From positions 1,462,501 through 1,526,500 of the forward strand of contig NZ_CP116902.1 in the NCBI RefSeq assembly GCF_028471905.1: a stretch of DNA of 64,000 bases, read 5' to 3'. Shown here piece by piece: positions 7,165 through 16,183 of this stretch. Numbering within the stretch: position 1 is the stretch's first letter; each line of letters starts with the position of its first letter. Origin of the DNA: Aneurinibacillus uraniidurans (lineage in GTDB: Bacteria > Bacillota > Bacilli > Aneurinibacillales > Aneurinibacillaceae). The position numbers were made by a program, and so were the translations under genes. The notes under the pieces are model-generated. The model had not been told where the DNA came from. It did not search any database and was given only the letters and a program-made list of their open reading frames with translations.

Positions 7165-7215
7165 GTGTAGTGGTGGCTTGATGTGTCGTTAACGTGCTAT
7201 GAAGCATTTCTAAGA

Positions 7216-7866
7216 TTAGCAATGTCCATTCATGTCACAGTGCATTCCATCAAATTCGGTTGTTTTATTTTTCTCTAATTCCTGATCAATAATTTGGGCT
7301 AATCTTTCTTTGCTAGCCAGTCCTTGAACGACTTCTTTACCAATCACAAACGTTGGCACCGCCATAATTTGAGCCTCTTCATAGGCATGTTTCAGTGCTT
7401 CTTGATGCACTTCACGATACTTTCGTGATACTAATGCTTCTTTAAATGCATCCTTAGAGAGACCGACTTCATCCGCTAATTTTGTTAACACCTCAATGTC
7501 TTCAATGTTTTGTTCTTCTTGGAAGAAGGCAGTAAACACTCTGTGGTGATACTCGTTTCCTTTCCCATGTTCCTTTGCGAAATGGTACCCTTCAAAAGCC
7601 AAATGCGTATATGGATGTGGAGAGACACGTGGTAAACGCATGTCAATTCCTAACTTTTTCGCAGCAGGGAGAATAAAGGAATCCCATGAACTTAATTTTG
7701 CAGGATCTTGCCATGGGTCAATTTTTTCATGAGGGCTAGGACGTAATTCAAATGGCATCCATTCTACTTCTACATCTTTTTCCTTGATGATTTCATCTAA
7801 TGGGCCTGTACCTAAAAAACAAAATGGACAAATAAAATCAGAGTAAGCTTTAATTTTTATCGTCAT
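7216..7866 (-). CDS. DsbA family oxidoreductase (FrnE-like)
   Basis: A 216-residue thioredoxin-fold protein of the DsbA/FrnE group with the active-site CPFC near the N-terminus (YSDFICPFCFLG) and the cis-proline loop MAVPTFVIG. There is no signal peptide, so it acts in the cytoplasm, probably as a thiol-disulfide isomerase or glutathione/bacillithiol-S-transferase-like enzyme. The last residues hold a second Cys pair (MHCDMNGHC), as in FrnE proteins with extra redox cysteines. An ATG at 7866 with AAAGGTG upstream is chosen over a GTG four codons earlier. The promoter contains a perfect 11-bp-arm palindrome, so expression is likely controlled by a thiol- or quinone-sensing repressor not present nearby. 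Confidence 0.88.
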   Translation of the reverse strand: MTIKIKAYSDFICPFCFLGTGPLDEIIKEKDVEVEWMPFELRPSPHEKIDPWQDPAKLSSWDSFILPAAKKLGIDMRLPRVSPHPYTHLAFEGYHFAKEHGKGNEYHHRVFTAFFQEEQNIEDIEVLTKLADEVGLSKDAFKEALVSRKYREVHQEALKHAYEEAQIMAVPTFVIGKEVVQGLASKERLAQIIDQELEKNKTTEFDGMHCDMNGHC

Positions 7867-7898
7867 GTATGACCGCACCTTTCCTTTTTAATTCTTTT

Positions 7899-7937
7899 GT
7901 TGTAACTATAATAGTTACAACTAGGATGAAAGTCAAT
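7899..7937 (-). promoter_or_regulatory. Promoter with palindromic operator for the DsbA-like gene
   Basis: On the minus strand, TTGACT (7932-7937) and TATTAT are spaced by 17 nt. The -10 lies inside the palindrome GTTGTAACTAT-A-ATAGTTACAAC (7899-7921), which is perfect. GTAAC/GTTAC dyads are typical of HxlR (DUF24)/YodB-type and related MarR redox repressors; the protein that binds is inferred, not seen. Confidence 0.65.
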
Positions 7938-8102
7938 TCATTTATGATAAAAACTTTAACGGATACTTTATTCAAAAAAATGAAACTATGAATAAATTTT
8001 TTCGTATAAAAACTATAGCTTGTTGGATGCAGAAGGAAGCAGAGTTGTCTAAACTGCTTTCTTTATTTGTTAGCAGGGCAAAAGTAAAGAAGGAGTGGAA
8101 AT

Positions 8103-8987
8103 GTGTTTAAAAGAATTGGTTTATTCATGCTTGTGAACATCCTCGTAATGGTCACAATCGGGGTCATTACAAGTTTACTAGGGGTGCAGTATTACGTTAC
8201 ATCTCGAGGAATTAACTTTGGAGCGTTACTCGTATTCAGCGGCGTGGTCGGCTTTTCTGGCGCATTGATTTCGCTTTCGCTTTCACGTATCATAGCGAAA
8301 TGGTCGATGGGTGTGCAAGTTATTGATCCGAATGGTCCGCTTCGATCACACGAAAAAGCGTTGCTTGAAGAAGTATATAGTTTAGCTCGCAAAGCAGGAT
8401 TGCGTGTTATGCCGGAAGTTGGGGTGTATGATTCACCGGAAGTAAATGCTTTTGCGACAGGTCCGAGCAAAAGTCGTTCCCTTGTAGCGGTGTCGAGTGG
8501 TTTGCTAGAAGAGATGGACGAGGATGCGGTGAAGGGCGTATTAGCGCATGAGATCGCACATATTGCCAATGGGGATATGGTGACGATGACATTATTGCAA
8601 GGTGTCATTAATACATTCGTCGTATTCTTATCGCGCATATGTGCCTATGTAGCGTCTCGCTTTGTTCGAGAAGATATGGCTCCGATCGTGCAGTTTATTG
8701 CGTCGATTATCTTTGATATTTTGTTCTCGATTTTAGGTAGCATTGTGGTGATGGCGTTCTCTCGTTATCGTGAATATCAGGCAGATGCCGGGGCGGCTCG
8801 CCTGACAGGTAAGGACCGAATGATTCATGCACTGCAATCACTAAAGCATACGGTAGAGTTGGTAGATACGGAACAGAAATCGGTGGCGGCTTTTAAAATC
8901 AGCAGCGGTAGAAACGGATTTCTTAGCTTGTTTGCGAGCCATCCGGATTTGGATGATCGCATTCAGCGTTTGCAATCTATGAAGTAG
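8103..8987 (+). CDS. htpX: Membrane zinc protease HtpX
   Basis: A 294-residue M48 family membrane metalloprotease that degrades damaged or misfolded membrane proteins. It has two N-terminal membrane helices, the zinc motif HEIAH ([13 protein letters not shown]), the third ligand glutamate in [14 protein letters not shown], and two more hydrophobic segments in between. The C-terminal [15 protein letters not shown] is the usual HtpX end. The start is GTG (8103) with AGGAG about 8 nt upstream; the ATG two bases earlier is out of frame. It is monocistronic, ended by a hairpin at 9001. Confidence 0.95.
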   Translation: MFKRIGLFMLVNILVMVTIGVITSLLGVQYYVTSRGINFGALLVFSGVVGFSGALISLSLSRIIAKWSMGVQVIDPNGPLRSHEKALLEEVYSLARKAGLRVMPEVGVYDSPEVNAFATGPSKSRSLVAVSSGLLEEMDEDAVKGVLAHEIAHIANGDMVTMTLLQGVINTFVVFLSRICAYVASRFVREDMAPIVQFIASIIFDILFSILGSIVVMAFSRYREYQADAGAARLTGKDRMIHALQSLKHTVELVDTEQKSVAAFKISSGRNGFLSLFASHPDLDDRIQRLQSMK

Positions 8988-9000
8988 TATACAAAAAATA

Positions 9001-9044
9001 AAGGCCCGAGCTTTGCCGGAAAATGGCAGGCTCAGGCCTTTTTC
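9001..9044 (+). terminator. Terminator after htpX
   Basis: AAAGGCCCGAGCTTTGCC pairs imperfectly with GGCAGGCTCAGGCCTTT, followed by a T-run. A second small dyad (ACAGGA/TCCTGT, 9060-9081) follows without a T-run. Confidence 0.8.
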
Positions 9045-9186
9045 ATGACAATCTAATGAACAGGAGATTATTTCATCCTGTTATCACGAATGATTCACTA
9101 TGTCTACACGATTTCAACACACTTTATAGGTATATTGCGCTTGTAGCACCAATACAGCAACGCGTAAGCCAAGGAGGAGTGTTGGT

Positions 9187-10530
9187 ATGACAAGTGTTAT
9201 CATGTTGAGTCGGATTCAGTTTGCGGTCACGGTGTTTTATCATTTCCTGTTCGTCCCTCTTACGATTGGTCTGGTTATTTTAGTAGCGTATATGGAAACG
9301 CAGTACGCTCGCACACGTCAGCCTTTGTATCGCCAGATGGCTGATTTCTGGGGTAAGTTATTTTCGATTAACTTCGTGCTTGGAGTGGTCACAGGGATTA
9401 CGATGGAGTTTCAATTCGGAACGAACTGGTCGGAGTATTCGAAGTATATGGGGGATATTTTTGGCTCACCTCTTGCGATTGAAGCGCTCGTTGCCTTCTT
9501 TTTAGAATCAACCTTCATGGGGCTCTGGTTATTTGGGCGCGATAAAATTTCGCCGAAGATGCGTGCTTTCTCGATCTGGATGGTTGCCATTGGTACGAAT
9601 ATTTCGGCCTTATGGATTATTACGGCTAATGGATTTATGCAGCATCCGGTTGGTTACGTGATCCGCAACGGTCGCGCGGAGCTGAATAGCTTTTATGAAT
9701 TGGTGACGAACTCGTATGCATGGTATATGTTTTTCCACACGGTTGTAGCCAGCTACATTGTCGGTTCCTTCTTTGTGATGGGTATTAGCGCGTATCATCT
9801 GATTCGCAAGCAAAATGTTCCATTTTTTGAAAAATCATTTTCGATTGCACTCGCTCTTGGATTGTTGGCCGCTACGGCTACTCCATTTATTGGTCATGAG
9901 CATGGGGTGCATACAGCAGAGAAGCAGCCAGCGAAAGCCGCCGCGATGGAGGCAGTATGGGAAACGCAACAATCAATGCCGTTCTCGATTATTTCGATTC
10001 CTGATCCGAAGAATGAACGGAATATTGAGGCGTTATCAATTCCGTATATGGGCAGTTTCTTTTATACGAATAACTTTACCGGAAAAGTGACAGGTTTAAA
10101 GGATATTCCGGCTGATGAGCGTCCGAATGTAAATCTCGTATTTTATAGCTTCCGATCGATGGTGGCACTTGGGATGTATTTCCTGGCACTTGTCTGGTAC
10201 GGATTTTATCTCGTGCGGAAAAATCAGCTTGTGTCCTCATCTCGTTATTTAAAAGTAGTGTTATACAGTATGCTGCTTCCATATGTGGCGATTAATCTCG
10301 GTTGGGTCGTGGCAGAAGCGGGTCGTCAGCCATGGGTTGTATATGGCTTAATGAAAACGGTCAACGCTATCTCACCGATTTCAGTATCACAAGTTATATT
10401 CTCGCTCTTAGGTCTCGTATTGTTCTATAGCATTCTGATTATCGCAGATGTCATCCTTCTTGTGAAATACGCCAAGTCTGGTCCGAAGGCTTACAAGGAA
10501 GGAAAGGGGGAATTGCAGCATGTCTCATGA
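9187..10530 (+). CDS. cydA: Cytochrome bd ubiquinol oxidase subunit I
   Basis: A 447-residue integral membrane subunit that carries haems b558, b595 and d and oxidises quinol while reducing O2 to water. The axial haem histidine is in VFYHFLFVPLTIG, a second in WYMFFHTVVASY, and the quinol-site GRQPW is in VAEAGRQPWVVYG near residue 380. The Q-loop is of the short type, lacking the C-terminal insertion of proteobacterial CydA, as usual in Bacillota. It overlaps cydB by 11 nt and is preceded by AAGGAGG. No cydCD follows here, so cofactor-export genes lie elsewhere. Confidence 0.97.
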   Translation: MTSVIMLSRIQFAVTVFYHFLFVPLTIGLVILVAYMETQYARTRQPLYRQMADFWGKLFSINFVLGVVTGITMEFQFGTNWSEYSKYMGDIFGSPLAIEALVAFFLESTFMGLWLFGRDKISPKMRAFSIWMVAIGTNISALWIITANGFMQHPVGYVIRNGRAELNSFYELVTNSYAWYMFFHTVVASYIVGSFFVMGISAYHLIRKQNVPFFEKSFSIALALGLLAATATPFIGHEHGVHTAEKQPAKAAAMEAVWETQQSMPFSIISIPDPKNERNIEALSIPYMGSFFYTNNFTGKVTGLKDIPADERPNVNLVFYSFRSMVALGMYFLALVWYGFYLVRKNQLVSSSRYLKVVLYSMLLPYVAINLGWVVAEAGRQPWVVYGLMKTVNAISPISVSQVIFSLLGLVLFYSILIIADVILLVKYAKSGPKAYKEGKGELQHVS

Positions 10531-11548
10531 TATGTTAGCCATGATCTGGTTTGGACTGTGGGGAGTAATCTGGACGGTATATTTCGTGCTTGATGCATAT
10601 GGACTCGGAACCGGAATGCTGTTTCCGTTTCTTGCAAAAGATGAGCGAGAGCAGCGCCAGCTTCAGGAGTCAATCGGACCGTTCTGGGGCGGAAATGAAG
10701 TCTGGCTGATTACAGCAGGTGGGGCGACGTTTGCGGCGTTTCCCCTGACGTATGCGTTGATGTTTAGCTATTTGTATACACCGCTGATGTTGATTTTGTT
10801 CAGCTTGTTTTTTCGTGCGGCGGGACTTGAGTTCATGCACAAAATGGATCATCCGCGCTGGAAATCGTTTTGGAAGTGGAGTTTTTTCACAGGCAGTTTT
10901 GCCATTGCGCTGTTGTTTGGGGTAGCGTTTGCCAATTTGTTTTATGGATTGAGAATTGATGAGACGGGCTATCACGGTACGCTATTGTCCTTGCTGCATC
11001 CGTATGGCATAGCTGGCGGACTCGTATTCGTGACACTGTTTCTGCTATCTGGAAGTTCGTGGATTGCGTTTAAAACAGTCGGGGAGATTCGGACGCGTGC
11101 GCTGAATGTAGCAAAGAAAGTATGGTTTTTTGCGATGGCGCTGCTTGCCATTTTTATGGTAGCAACAAACAATCTAACGCCGTTGTTCGACAAGTTCGTC
11201 CAGTATCCCGCGCTCTGGCTTCTGCCTTTGCTGTCTATGACATTCCTCTTGTTTGTCATGATTGCACTGAATCAAGATCGTCCGGGAATCGCCTTCGGTG
11301 GTGTGTGTGCTTCGATTGCGTTGCTGATGGCGGGAGGATTTGCGGGAATGTTTCCGAATATGCTTCCATCTGCTTTGGACCCTGCGTCGAGTGTTACGTT
11401 ATTTGAAGCGGCGGCAAGTAAGTTGAACTTGACGATTATGCTCGGTGTCGCACTTGTCATGGTTCCGATCGTCCTGACGTATCAGCTCTGGTTGTACCGC
11501 ATTTTTCGGGAGAAGATCTCACCTGAGAATGCAAAAGGATATGAATAA
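10520..11548 (+). CDS. cydB: Cytochrome bd ubiquinol oxidase subunit II
   Basis: A 342-residue membrane subunit with about eight helices that pairs with CydA. N-terminal WFGLWGVIWTVYFVLDAYGLGTGML matches the conserved first helix with the WxxYxxLDGFDLGxG-type motif (here DAYGLGTG), and GPFWGGNEVWLITAGGATFAAFP is the family signature. The start overlaps the end of cydA and is preceded by AAAGGGGG, consistent with translational coupling. It is the last gene of the operon. Between its stop and the downstream riboswitch there is no clear T-tailed hairpin, so some read-through into nrdAB is possible. Confidence 0.97.
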   Translation: MSHDMLAMIWFGLWGVIWTVYFVLDAYGLGTGMLFPFLAKDEREQRQLQESIGPFWGGNEVWLITAGGATFAAFPLTYALMFSYLYTPLMLILFSLFFRAAGLEFMHKMDHPRWKSFWKWSFFTGSFAIALLFGVAFANLFYGLRIDETGYHGTLLSLLHPYGIAGGLVFVTLFLLSGSSWIAFKTVGEIRTRALNVAKKVWFFAMALLAIFMVATNNLTPLFDKFVQYPALWLLPLLSMTFLLFVMIALNQDRPGIAFGGVCASIALLMAGGFAGMFPNMLPSALDPASSVTLFEAAASKLNLTIMLGVALVMVPIVLTYQLWLYRIFREKISPENAKGYE

Positions 11549-11567
11549 AGAATACAACTCTTGTTTA

Positions 11568-11615
11568 TTTGGATATGTTGTTGTATCGTATAACTCATAC
11601 AACTACATATAGTGC
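11568..11615 (+). promoter_or_regulatory. Two NrdR-box-like sites flanking a -10
   Basis: The site at 11600-11615 (CAACTACATATAGTGC) matches all the strongly conserved positions of the NrdR box (acaCwAtATaTwGtgt). A weaker match lies at 11568-11583, exactly 32 bp upstream, the usual three-turn spacing of tandem NrdR boxes. TATAAC (11589-11594) between them may be the -10. The regulator gene is not in the window; assignment is by pattern. Confidence 0.45.
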
Positions 11616-11910
11616 TTTGTGGTGTGCCTGTGAGAACGCTCCAGGTACTTAAAAGGGAAGTTCGGTGCAAGTCCGACACGGTCCCGCCACTGTAAAGGGG
11701 AGTATGCTTCTACGATGCCACTGTTTGAAAAAAATGGGAAGGCGAAGCATGCAATGAACCTGAGTCAGGAGACCTGCCGCAGAGTAAGACACAGGAAGTA
11801 GCCACGGGAGATGGTGAAGTGTCAGTGAAGAGTAGTTTTCAACATCATAAGGCTCTTTACTTTGACATGAACAAGCATCTTTCTTGGACGACGGGAAAGA
11901 TGCTTTTTTG
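11610..11910 (+). promoter_or_regulatory. Cobalamin (AdoCbl) riboswitch and terminator controlling nrdAB
   Basis: The conserved core runs from about 11615 to 11812 and includes GGTGTGCCTGTGAGAACGC, AAGGGAAGTTCGGTGCAAGTCC, CCCGCCACTGTAA, AACCTGAGTCAGGAGACCTGCC and GTAGCCACGGGAG. A downstream pair, TGTCAGTGAAGAG with CTCTTTACTTTGACA (11820-11867), may act as the alternative helix. It is followed by a true terminator, AAGCATCTTTC (11873-11883)/GAAAGATGCTT (11895-11905) plus T-run. Excess B12 would end transcription before the class I ribonucleotide reductase genes, as known for class I nrd operons in organisms that also have a B12-dependent class II enzyme. Confidence 0.92.
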
Positions 11911-11945
11911 CGTGGTTCTATCCTGATGAACAGGAGGAGAAATAA

Positions 11946-14204
11946 ATGATCGTATATAAGCCTGACAACCGTGCTCTGCAATTTGATAAAGAAAGGCTAT
12001 TGCGCTCGATTGATCGTTTGACAACAGGGATAGCCGGTGTAAAGTCGGATGTACTAGGGAAATATGTATTGGCTAAGCTTGCGGAGGGCGAGCTTCATGC
12101 AGAGGCGATTACCCGCACGATTTATATGACAGCACTGGAGCTTGTATCGAAGGAAGAAGCGAACTGGACGTATGTAGCGGCCCGTGCTTATTTGAACGGG
12201 TTATATAAACAGGCCGCGCGCAATCGTGGCTATAAGGCGTATCCAGATCGTCCGTATGGTTCCTTCTCTCGTCTAGTAGCGCAGCTTGTGGAACAAGGGA
12301 TTTATCAGGAGCAGCTGCTGACTACATACAGCTCAAGAGAGTTAGAGGAATTAGGAGACATGATCGACCATGAGCGAGATCATTTGTTTACCTATATTGG
12401 CGTTGTGACGTTGACGGAGCGATATTTGGCATGTGACTTTGCGGGACGAATCTATGAATTGCCGCAGGAACGCTTTTTAATGATTGCGATGCAGCTGATG
12501 ATGCAGGAACAGCCGGAGAAGCGACTTGCGCTCGTAAAAGAAGCGTACTGGGCGCTTAGCAATCATTATATGACGGTCGCGACACCGACGATGGCAAATG
12601 CAGGCAAGGCAAGGGGCGGGCAATTGTCGAGCTGCTTCATTGATACAGTAGATGATTCTCTTCAGGGGATTTATGATTCCAATACGGATGCGGCGCGCTT
12701 GTCCAAGATGGGCGGCGGAATTGGTGTGTATATGGGGAAGGTAAGAGCGCGAGGGTCGTCCATTCGTGGCTATGAAAATAAATCAAGCGGCGTAATCCCA
12801 TGGATTCGCCAGCTGAATAATACGGCGGTGAGCGTCGATCAGTTAGGGACACGCAAGGGAAGTATTGCGGTGTATTTGGACGTCTGGCATAAAGATATTT
12901 TGGCGTTCCTCGATATTAAGCTGAATAACGGAGATGAACGCATGCGGGCGCATGACATATTCCCTGGGGTGTGCATTCCTGATTTGTTTATGGAAGCAGT
13001 GGAACAGCGGGCGGAGTTCCATTTGTTTGATCCGCATGAAGTCCGGCAGGTGATGGGTTTCTCGCTAGAGGACTATTATGATGAAGAGCCGGGGCAGGGA
13101 AGTTTTCGTGAGCGATACGAAGCGTGCGTGCGCCATGCTAAGCTCAGCCGCATTACAGTCCCGGCGATTGAGATTATGAAGCGGGTAATGATTTCCCAGC
13201 TAGAGACCGGCACACCGTTCATGTTTTATCGTGATACGGTGAATCGGGCGAATCCGAACAAGCATGCTGGAATGATCTATGCGAGCAACTTATGTACAGA
13301 AATTATGCAAAATATGTCGGCGACAACGGTTGTGGAAGAGACGATGGAAGATGGCGAGATCGTCATTCGCAAGAAGCCAGGGGATTTTGTCGTGTGTAAC
13401 TTGTCAAGCGTTCATCTTGGACGAGCCGTGCCAGATGGTGTGCTGGAGCGTCTGATCCCCATTCAAGTTCGTATGCTGGATAATGTAATTGATAATAACA
13501 AAATCGACGTCCTGCAGGCGCAGCATACGAATCGGCGCTATCGTGCGGTCGGTCTTGGGACGTTCGGCTGGCATCATCTGCTAGCGAAGAAGAGAATTTC
13601 CTGGGAAAGTGAAGCGGCTGTGCAATTTGCGGATGAGTTGTATGAGCGCATTGCTTATTTAACCATTCAGGCATCGTGTGAGCTAGCGCAGGAAAAAGGC
13701 GCATATCCGCTCATCCACGGAAGCGAATGGGAGAGTGGTACATATTTTACCCGTCGGGAATATGAATCAGCGGCATGGCAGGAACTTGCGGCAAGAGTTG
13801 CTCAGCATGGGGTGCGGAACGGATACATGATGGCGGTGGCACCGACTGGCTCGACATCGATTATCGCTGGTTCGACCGCTTCGATTGATCCGGTATATGA
13901 GCTAATCTCATATGAAGAGAAGACGACGTATAAAATTGCCAATCCAGCACCGGATTTATCGCCAGAGACGATCTGGTACTATAAAACAGCCTTTCATCTG
14001 GACCCACATGCAGGCATTCAGCAGGCGGCGGCCCGACAGCGCCACATCGATCAGGGACAGAGCGTGAATTTGTACGTACGCCCGGACATTCATGCTCGTG
14101 ATTTTCTCGGGCTGCATCTTGCGGTGTGGAAGCAAGGGGTTAAAACAACGTATTATGTGCGCAGTCGAGCGGTCGAAATCGATGTGTGCGAGGCGTGTGT
14201 ATAA
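11946..14204 (+). CDS. nrdA: Class I ribonucleoside-diphosphate reductase, alpha subunit
   Basis: A 752-residue catalytic subunit that reduces ribonucleotides to deoxyribonucleotides. The N-terminal ~90 residues resemble an ATP-cone. Active-site cysteines are seen in GQLSSCFIDT, in the loop cysteine of SNLCTEIMQN, and in FVVCNLSSVHLG; the C-terminal redox pair is CEACV at the end. The finger motif APTGSTSIIAGST is intact. GGAGGAG precedes the ATG. It forms an operon with nrdB 18 nt downstream. Control by the B12 riboswitch implies a B12-dependent class II reductase elsewhere in the genome (inference). Confidence 0.96.
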   Translation: MIVYKPDNRALQFDKERLLRSIDRLTTGIAGVKSDVLGKYVLAKLAEGELHAEAITRTIYMTALELVSKEEANWTYVAARAYLNGLYKQAARNRGYKAYPDRPYGSFSRLVAQLVEQGIYQEQLLTTYSSRELEELGDMIDHERDHLFTYIGVVTLTERYLACDFAGRIYELPQERFLMIAMQLMMQEQPEKRLALVKEAYWALSNHYMTVATPTMANAGKARGGQLSSCFIDTVDDSLQGIYDSNTDAARLSKMGGGIGVYMGKVRARGSSIRGYENKSSGVIPWIRQLNNTAVSVDQLGTRKGSIAVYLDVWHKDILAFLDIKLNNGDERMRAHDIFPGVCIPDLFMEAVEQRAEFHLFDPHEVRQVMGFSLEDYYDEEPGQGSFRERYEACVRHAKLSRITVPAIEIMKRVMISQLETGTPFMFYRDTVNRANPNKHAGMIYASNLCTEIMQNMSATTVVEETMEDGEIVIRKKPGDFVVCNLSSVHLGRAVPDGVLERLIPIQVRMLDNVIDNNKIDVLQAQHTNRRYRAVGLGTFGWHHLLAKKRISWESEAAVQFADELYERIAYLTIQASCELAQEKGAYPLIHGSEWESGTYFTRREYESAAWQELAARVAQHGVRNGYMMAVAPTGSTSIIAGSTASIDPVYELISYEEKTTYKIANPAPDLSPETIWYYKTAFHLDPHAGIQQAAARQRHIDQGQSVNLYVRPDIHARDFLGLHLAVWKQGVKTTYYVRSRAVEIDVCEACV

Positions 14205-14222
14205 AGAAAGTAGGGAGAAAAT

Positions 14223-15254
14223 ATGTTACAGACACAACAAGTTTTTAATACAGAGGCACCAAATAAATCAAACCGAATTATTAACGGGCAGTGCTCCGGT
14301 GTTCTGAATTGGGATGACATTCGGCGCCCTGAGATGTACAAGCTGTATCGCGTACTGATCGCCAACCACTGGATTCCGTCTGAGATTGCGATGAATAAAG
14401 ATAAGCAGCAGTTTGCGGAATTGAGCGCTGTCGAGCAGGAAGCGTACAAAAAAATCATCGGATTATTAGCGGTACTTGACAGTATGCAGACAAACTTTGT
14501 TACAGATGTAGGGCAGTATTTGACAGATTCATCGCTTGTTGCGATTGCGGCGATTATTAATCAGCAGGAAGTGATTCATAACCAATCGTACTCGTATGTG
14601 TTATCAAGTATTGCGGACTACCAGACGCAGAAAGAAGTGTTTGAATACTGGAAGCATGATGAGGTGCTACAGCGGCGCAATTTGTTCATTGCCCGCATGT
14701 ACCAGCACTTCCGGGAGGAGAAAACGCCGCAGACATTTCTTGAAGCGCTTGTAGCGGATATGATTCTGGAGGGAATTTTCTTTTATAGCGGGTTTGCTTT
14801 CTTTTATAACCTTGCTCGCCATCAAAAAATGCTTGGCACAAGCCAGATGATTAGTTACATTCAGCGGGATGAGGCACAGCATGCGTACTTTTTCGGGGAA
14901 GTGTTCAAGATGCTGTTGGAGGATTTCCCGGAGCTGAATACAGACGCGAACCGTGCTTTCGTCTATGAAAGAGTCGAGGAAGCGGTTCAGCTAGAGACGG
15001 AGTGGGCGCATGAAGTGCTTAGTGGTATAGAGGGCATTGATCTGGTAGAGTTCCAGGATTATATTCGTTACATTGCGAATAAACGATTGCAGACGATGGG
15101 ATTGGATAAGGCGTACGGCGGGGTGGATAACTGCATGCCGTGGATTCGCCCGTTTTCAGACGAGGCGCTCAATCAGACGAAGACGGACTTTTTCGAAGGA
15201 AAGTCGCGCACGTATGCAAAAGTGACGACGATAAATGGATTCGACGATTTATAA
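14223..15254 (+). CDS. nrdB: Class I ribonucleoside-diphosphate reductase, beta subunit
   Basis: A 343-residue ferritin-fold subunit that generates the tyrosyl radical (or other metal radical) for NrdA. The dimetal and radical motif QQEVIHNQSYSYVL (ExxHxxxY) gives glutamate, histidine and the candidate radical tyrosine. The second set of ligands is in ADMILEGIFFYSGF and RDEAQHAYFFGEV. The C-terminus TINGFDDL is the acidic/hydrophobic tail that docks into the alpha subunit. It is co-transcribed with nrdA and ends in a strong terminator. Whether the cluster is diiron or dimanganese cannot be decided from sequence; no nrdI lies nearby. Confidence 0.95.
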   Translation: MLQTQQVFNTEAPNKSNRIINGQCSGVLNWDDIRRPEMYKLYRVLIANHWIPSEIAMNKDKQQFAELSAVEQEAYKKIIGLLAVLDSMQTNFVTDVGQYLTDSSLVAIAAIINQQEVIHNQSYSYVLSSIADYQTQKEVFEYWKHDEVLQRRNLFIARMYQHFREEKTPQTFLEALVADMILEGIFFYSGFAFFYNLARHQKMLGTSQMISYIQRDEAQHAYFFGEVFKMLLEDFPELNTDANRAFVYERVEEAVQLETEWAHEVLSGIEGIDLVEFQDYIRYIANKRLQTMGLDKAYGGVDNCMPWIRPFSDEALNQTKTDFFEGKSRTYAKVTTINGFDDL

Positions 15255-15263
15255 AAAAATTTA

Positions 15264-15308
15264 AATATAGCCCTTCCTATCTTTTTATAAGGATAGGAAG
15301 GGTTATTT
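15264..15308 (+). terminator. Terminator after nrdB
   Basis: AGCCCTTCCTATC (15269-15281) pairs with GATAGGAAGGGTT (15292-15304) and is flanked by A/T runs. Confidence 0.85.
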
Positions 15309-15341
15309 GGTATTTAACTAGAATTTTTTATGATGAAAAAA

Positions 15342-15366
15342 GAAACCAAAAAAATTGTATCTCGTA
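15342..15366 (+). promoter_or_regulatory. Sigma-W-like (ECF) promoter of the pspA operon
   Basis: GAAAC (15342-15346), a 16-nt spacer and CGTA (15363-15366) match the sigma-W pattern TGAAAC-N16-CGTA. B. subtilis pspA is a known sigma-W target, so the assignment agrees with the downstream gene. Confidence 0.7.
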
Positions 15367-15416
15367 TATACTGGTGAGCATAAAAATTTGGCCTGAATTC
15401 GAGGAGGAACTATACG

Positions 15417-16082
15417 ATGTCACTATTTAAACGATTGCGTGATCTTACTCTTTCAAATGTGTATGCTTTAATTGAAAAAGCGGAAGACCCGGTAAAAATG
15501 CTGGATCAATACATTCGAGATATGGTAGAAGACTTAGAAGAAGCAGAAAAAGCAGTTGCGGCGCAAATCGCGATTGAGAAAAAGTTTAAAGTTTTGTATG
15601 AAGAGCAGGAAGCACTCGTACAAAAACGAGCTGAGCAGGCAGAGAAAGCGGTACAGGTAGAAAATCTTGATCTAGCACGCCGTGCGCTGGAAGAGAAGAA
15701 AAGCGCATCGCAAAAAATGGATGAATATAAAGCTGCATACGAGCAAAATAAAGCGGCAGCTGAGCAGCTGCGCGAAAAACTGCGCGAGATGCAAAAGCAA
15801 GTAACCGAGATGAAAAATAAACGGGAGACACTCGTTGCTCGTGCGAATGCAGCGAAAGCCCAAACAGAAATTAACAAAGCGATGGCAGGCTTCGGCTCTG
15901 ATACGGCACAGGCTGGATTAAAACGTATGGAAGAAAAAGTGCTCCAGATGGAATCGCAAGCGGAAGCATCAAACGAACTGTCACGCAAAGAGAAGTCGCT
16001 TGATGATGAATTTGCGGCTTTGACAAAAGATGCGGATATTGAGAATGAATTAGCCGCTTTGATGAAAAAACATCAGAAGTAA
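15417..16082 (+). CDS. pspA: PspA/IM30 family envelope stress protein
   Basis: A 221-residue, almost wholly coiled-coil protein of the ESCRT-III-like PspA/IM30 family that binds the inner face of the membrane and repairs or protects it under envelope stress. The N-terminal amphipathic helix MSLFKRLRDLTLSNVYALIEKAEDP is typical, followed by long charged heptads to about residue 190 and a small C-terminal helix (DIENELAALMKK). It has GGAGGA before the ATG and a sigma-W-like promoter. Two envelope-related genes (DUF4178 and DUF4247 lipoprotein) follow on the same strand, a combination often seen with Bacillota PspA. Confidence 0.95.
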   Translation: MSLFKRLRDLTLSNVYALIEKAEDPVKMLDQYIRDMVEDLEEAEKAVAAQIAIEKKFKVLYEEQEALVQKRAEQAEKAVQVENLDLARRALEEKKSASQKMDEYKAAYEQNKAAAEQLREKLREMQKQVTEMKNKRETLVARANAAKAQTEINKAMAGFGSDTAQAGLKRMEEKVLQMESQAEASNELSRKEKSLDDEFAALTKDADIENELAALMKKHQK

Positions 16083-16099
16083 GGCACAGCATGTTATAG

Positions 16100-16146
16100 C
16101 ACCCCTTACCATAAACATGGCAGTATCCATGTTTAGGCAAGGGGTG
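16100..16146 (+). terminator. Long hairpin between pspA and the DUF4178 gene
   Basis: CACCCCTTACCATAAACATGG (16100-16120) pairs, with mismatches, with CCATGTTTAGGCAAGGGGTG (16127-16146); the loop is CAGTAT. Only a weak T-run follows, so it may be a partial terminator or an RNA stability element that lowers expression of the downstream genes. Confidence 0.6.
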
Positions 16147-16183
16147 TGTTTTGTAGGTAGCAAATAGGGGGAGGAAGATACAA

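Noticed and set aside
9085-9105. Possible Rex (redox) box upstream of cydA
   Set aside because: ATCACGAATGATTCACT is not an inverted repeat and does not match TTGTGAA-N4-TTCACAA well enough.
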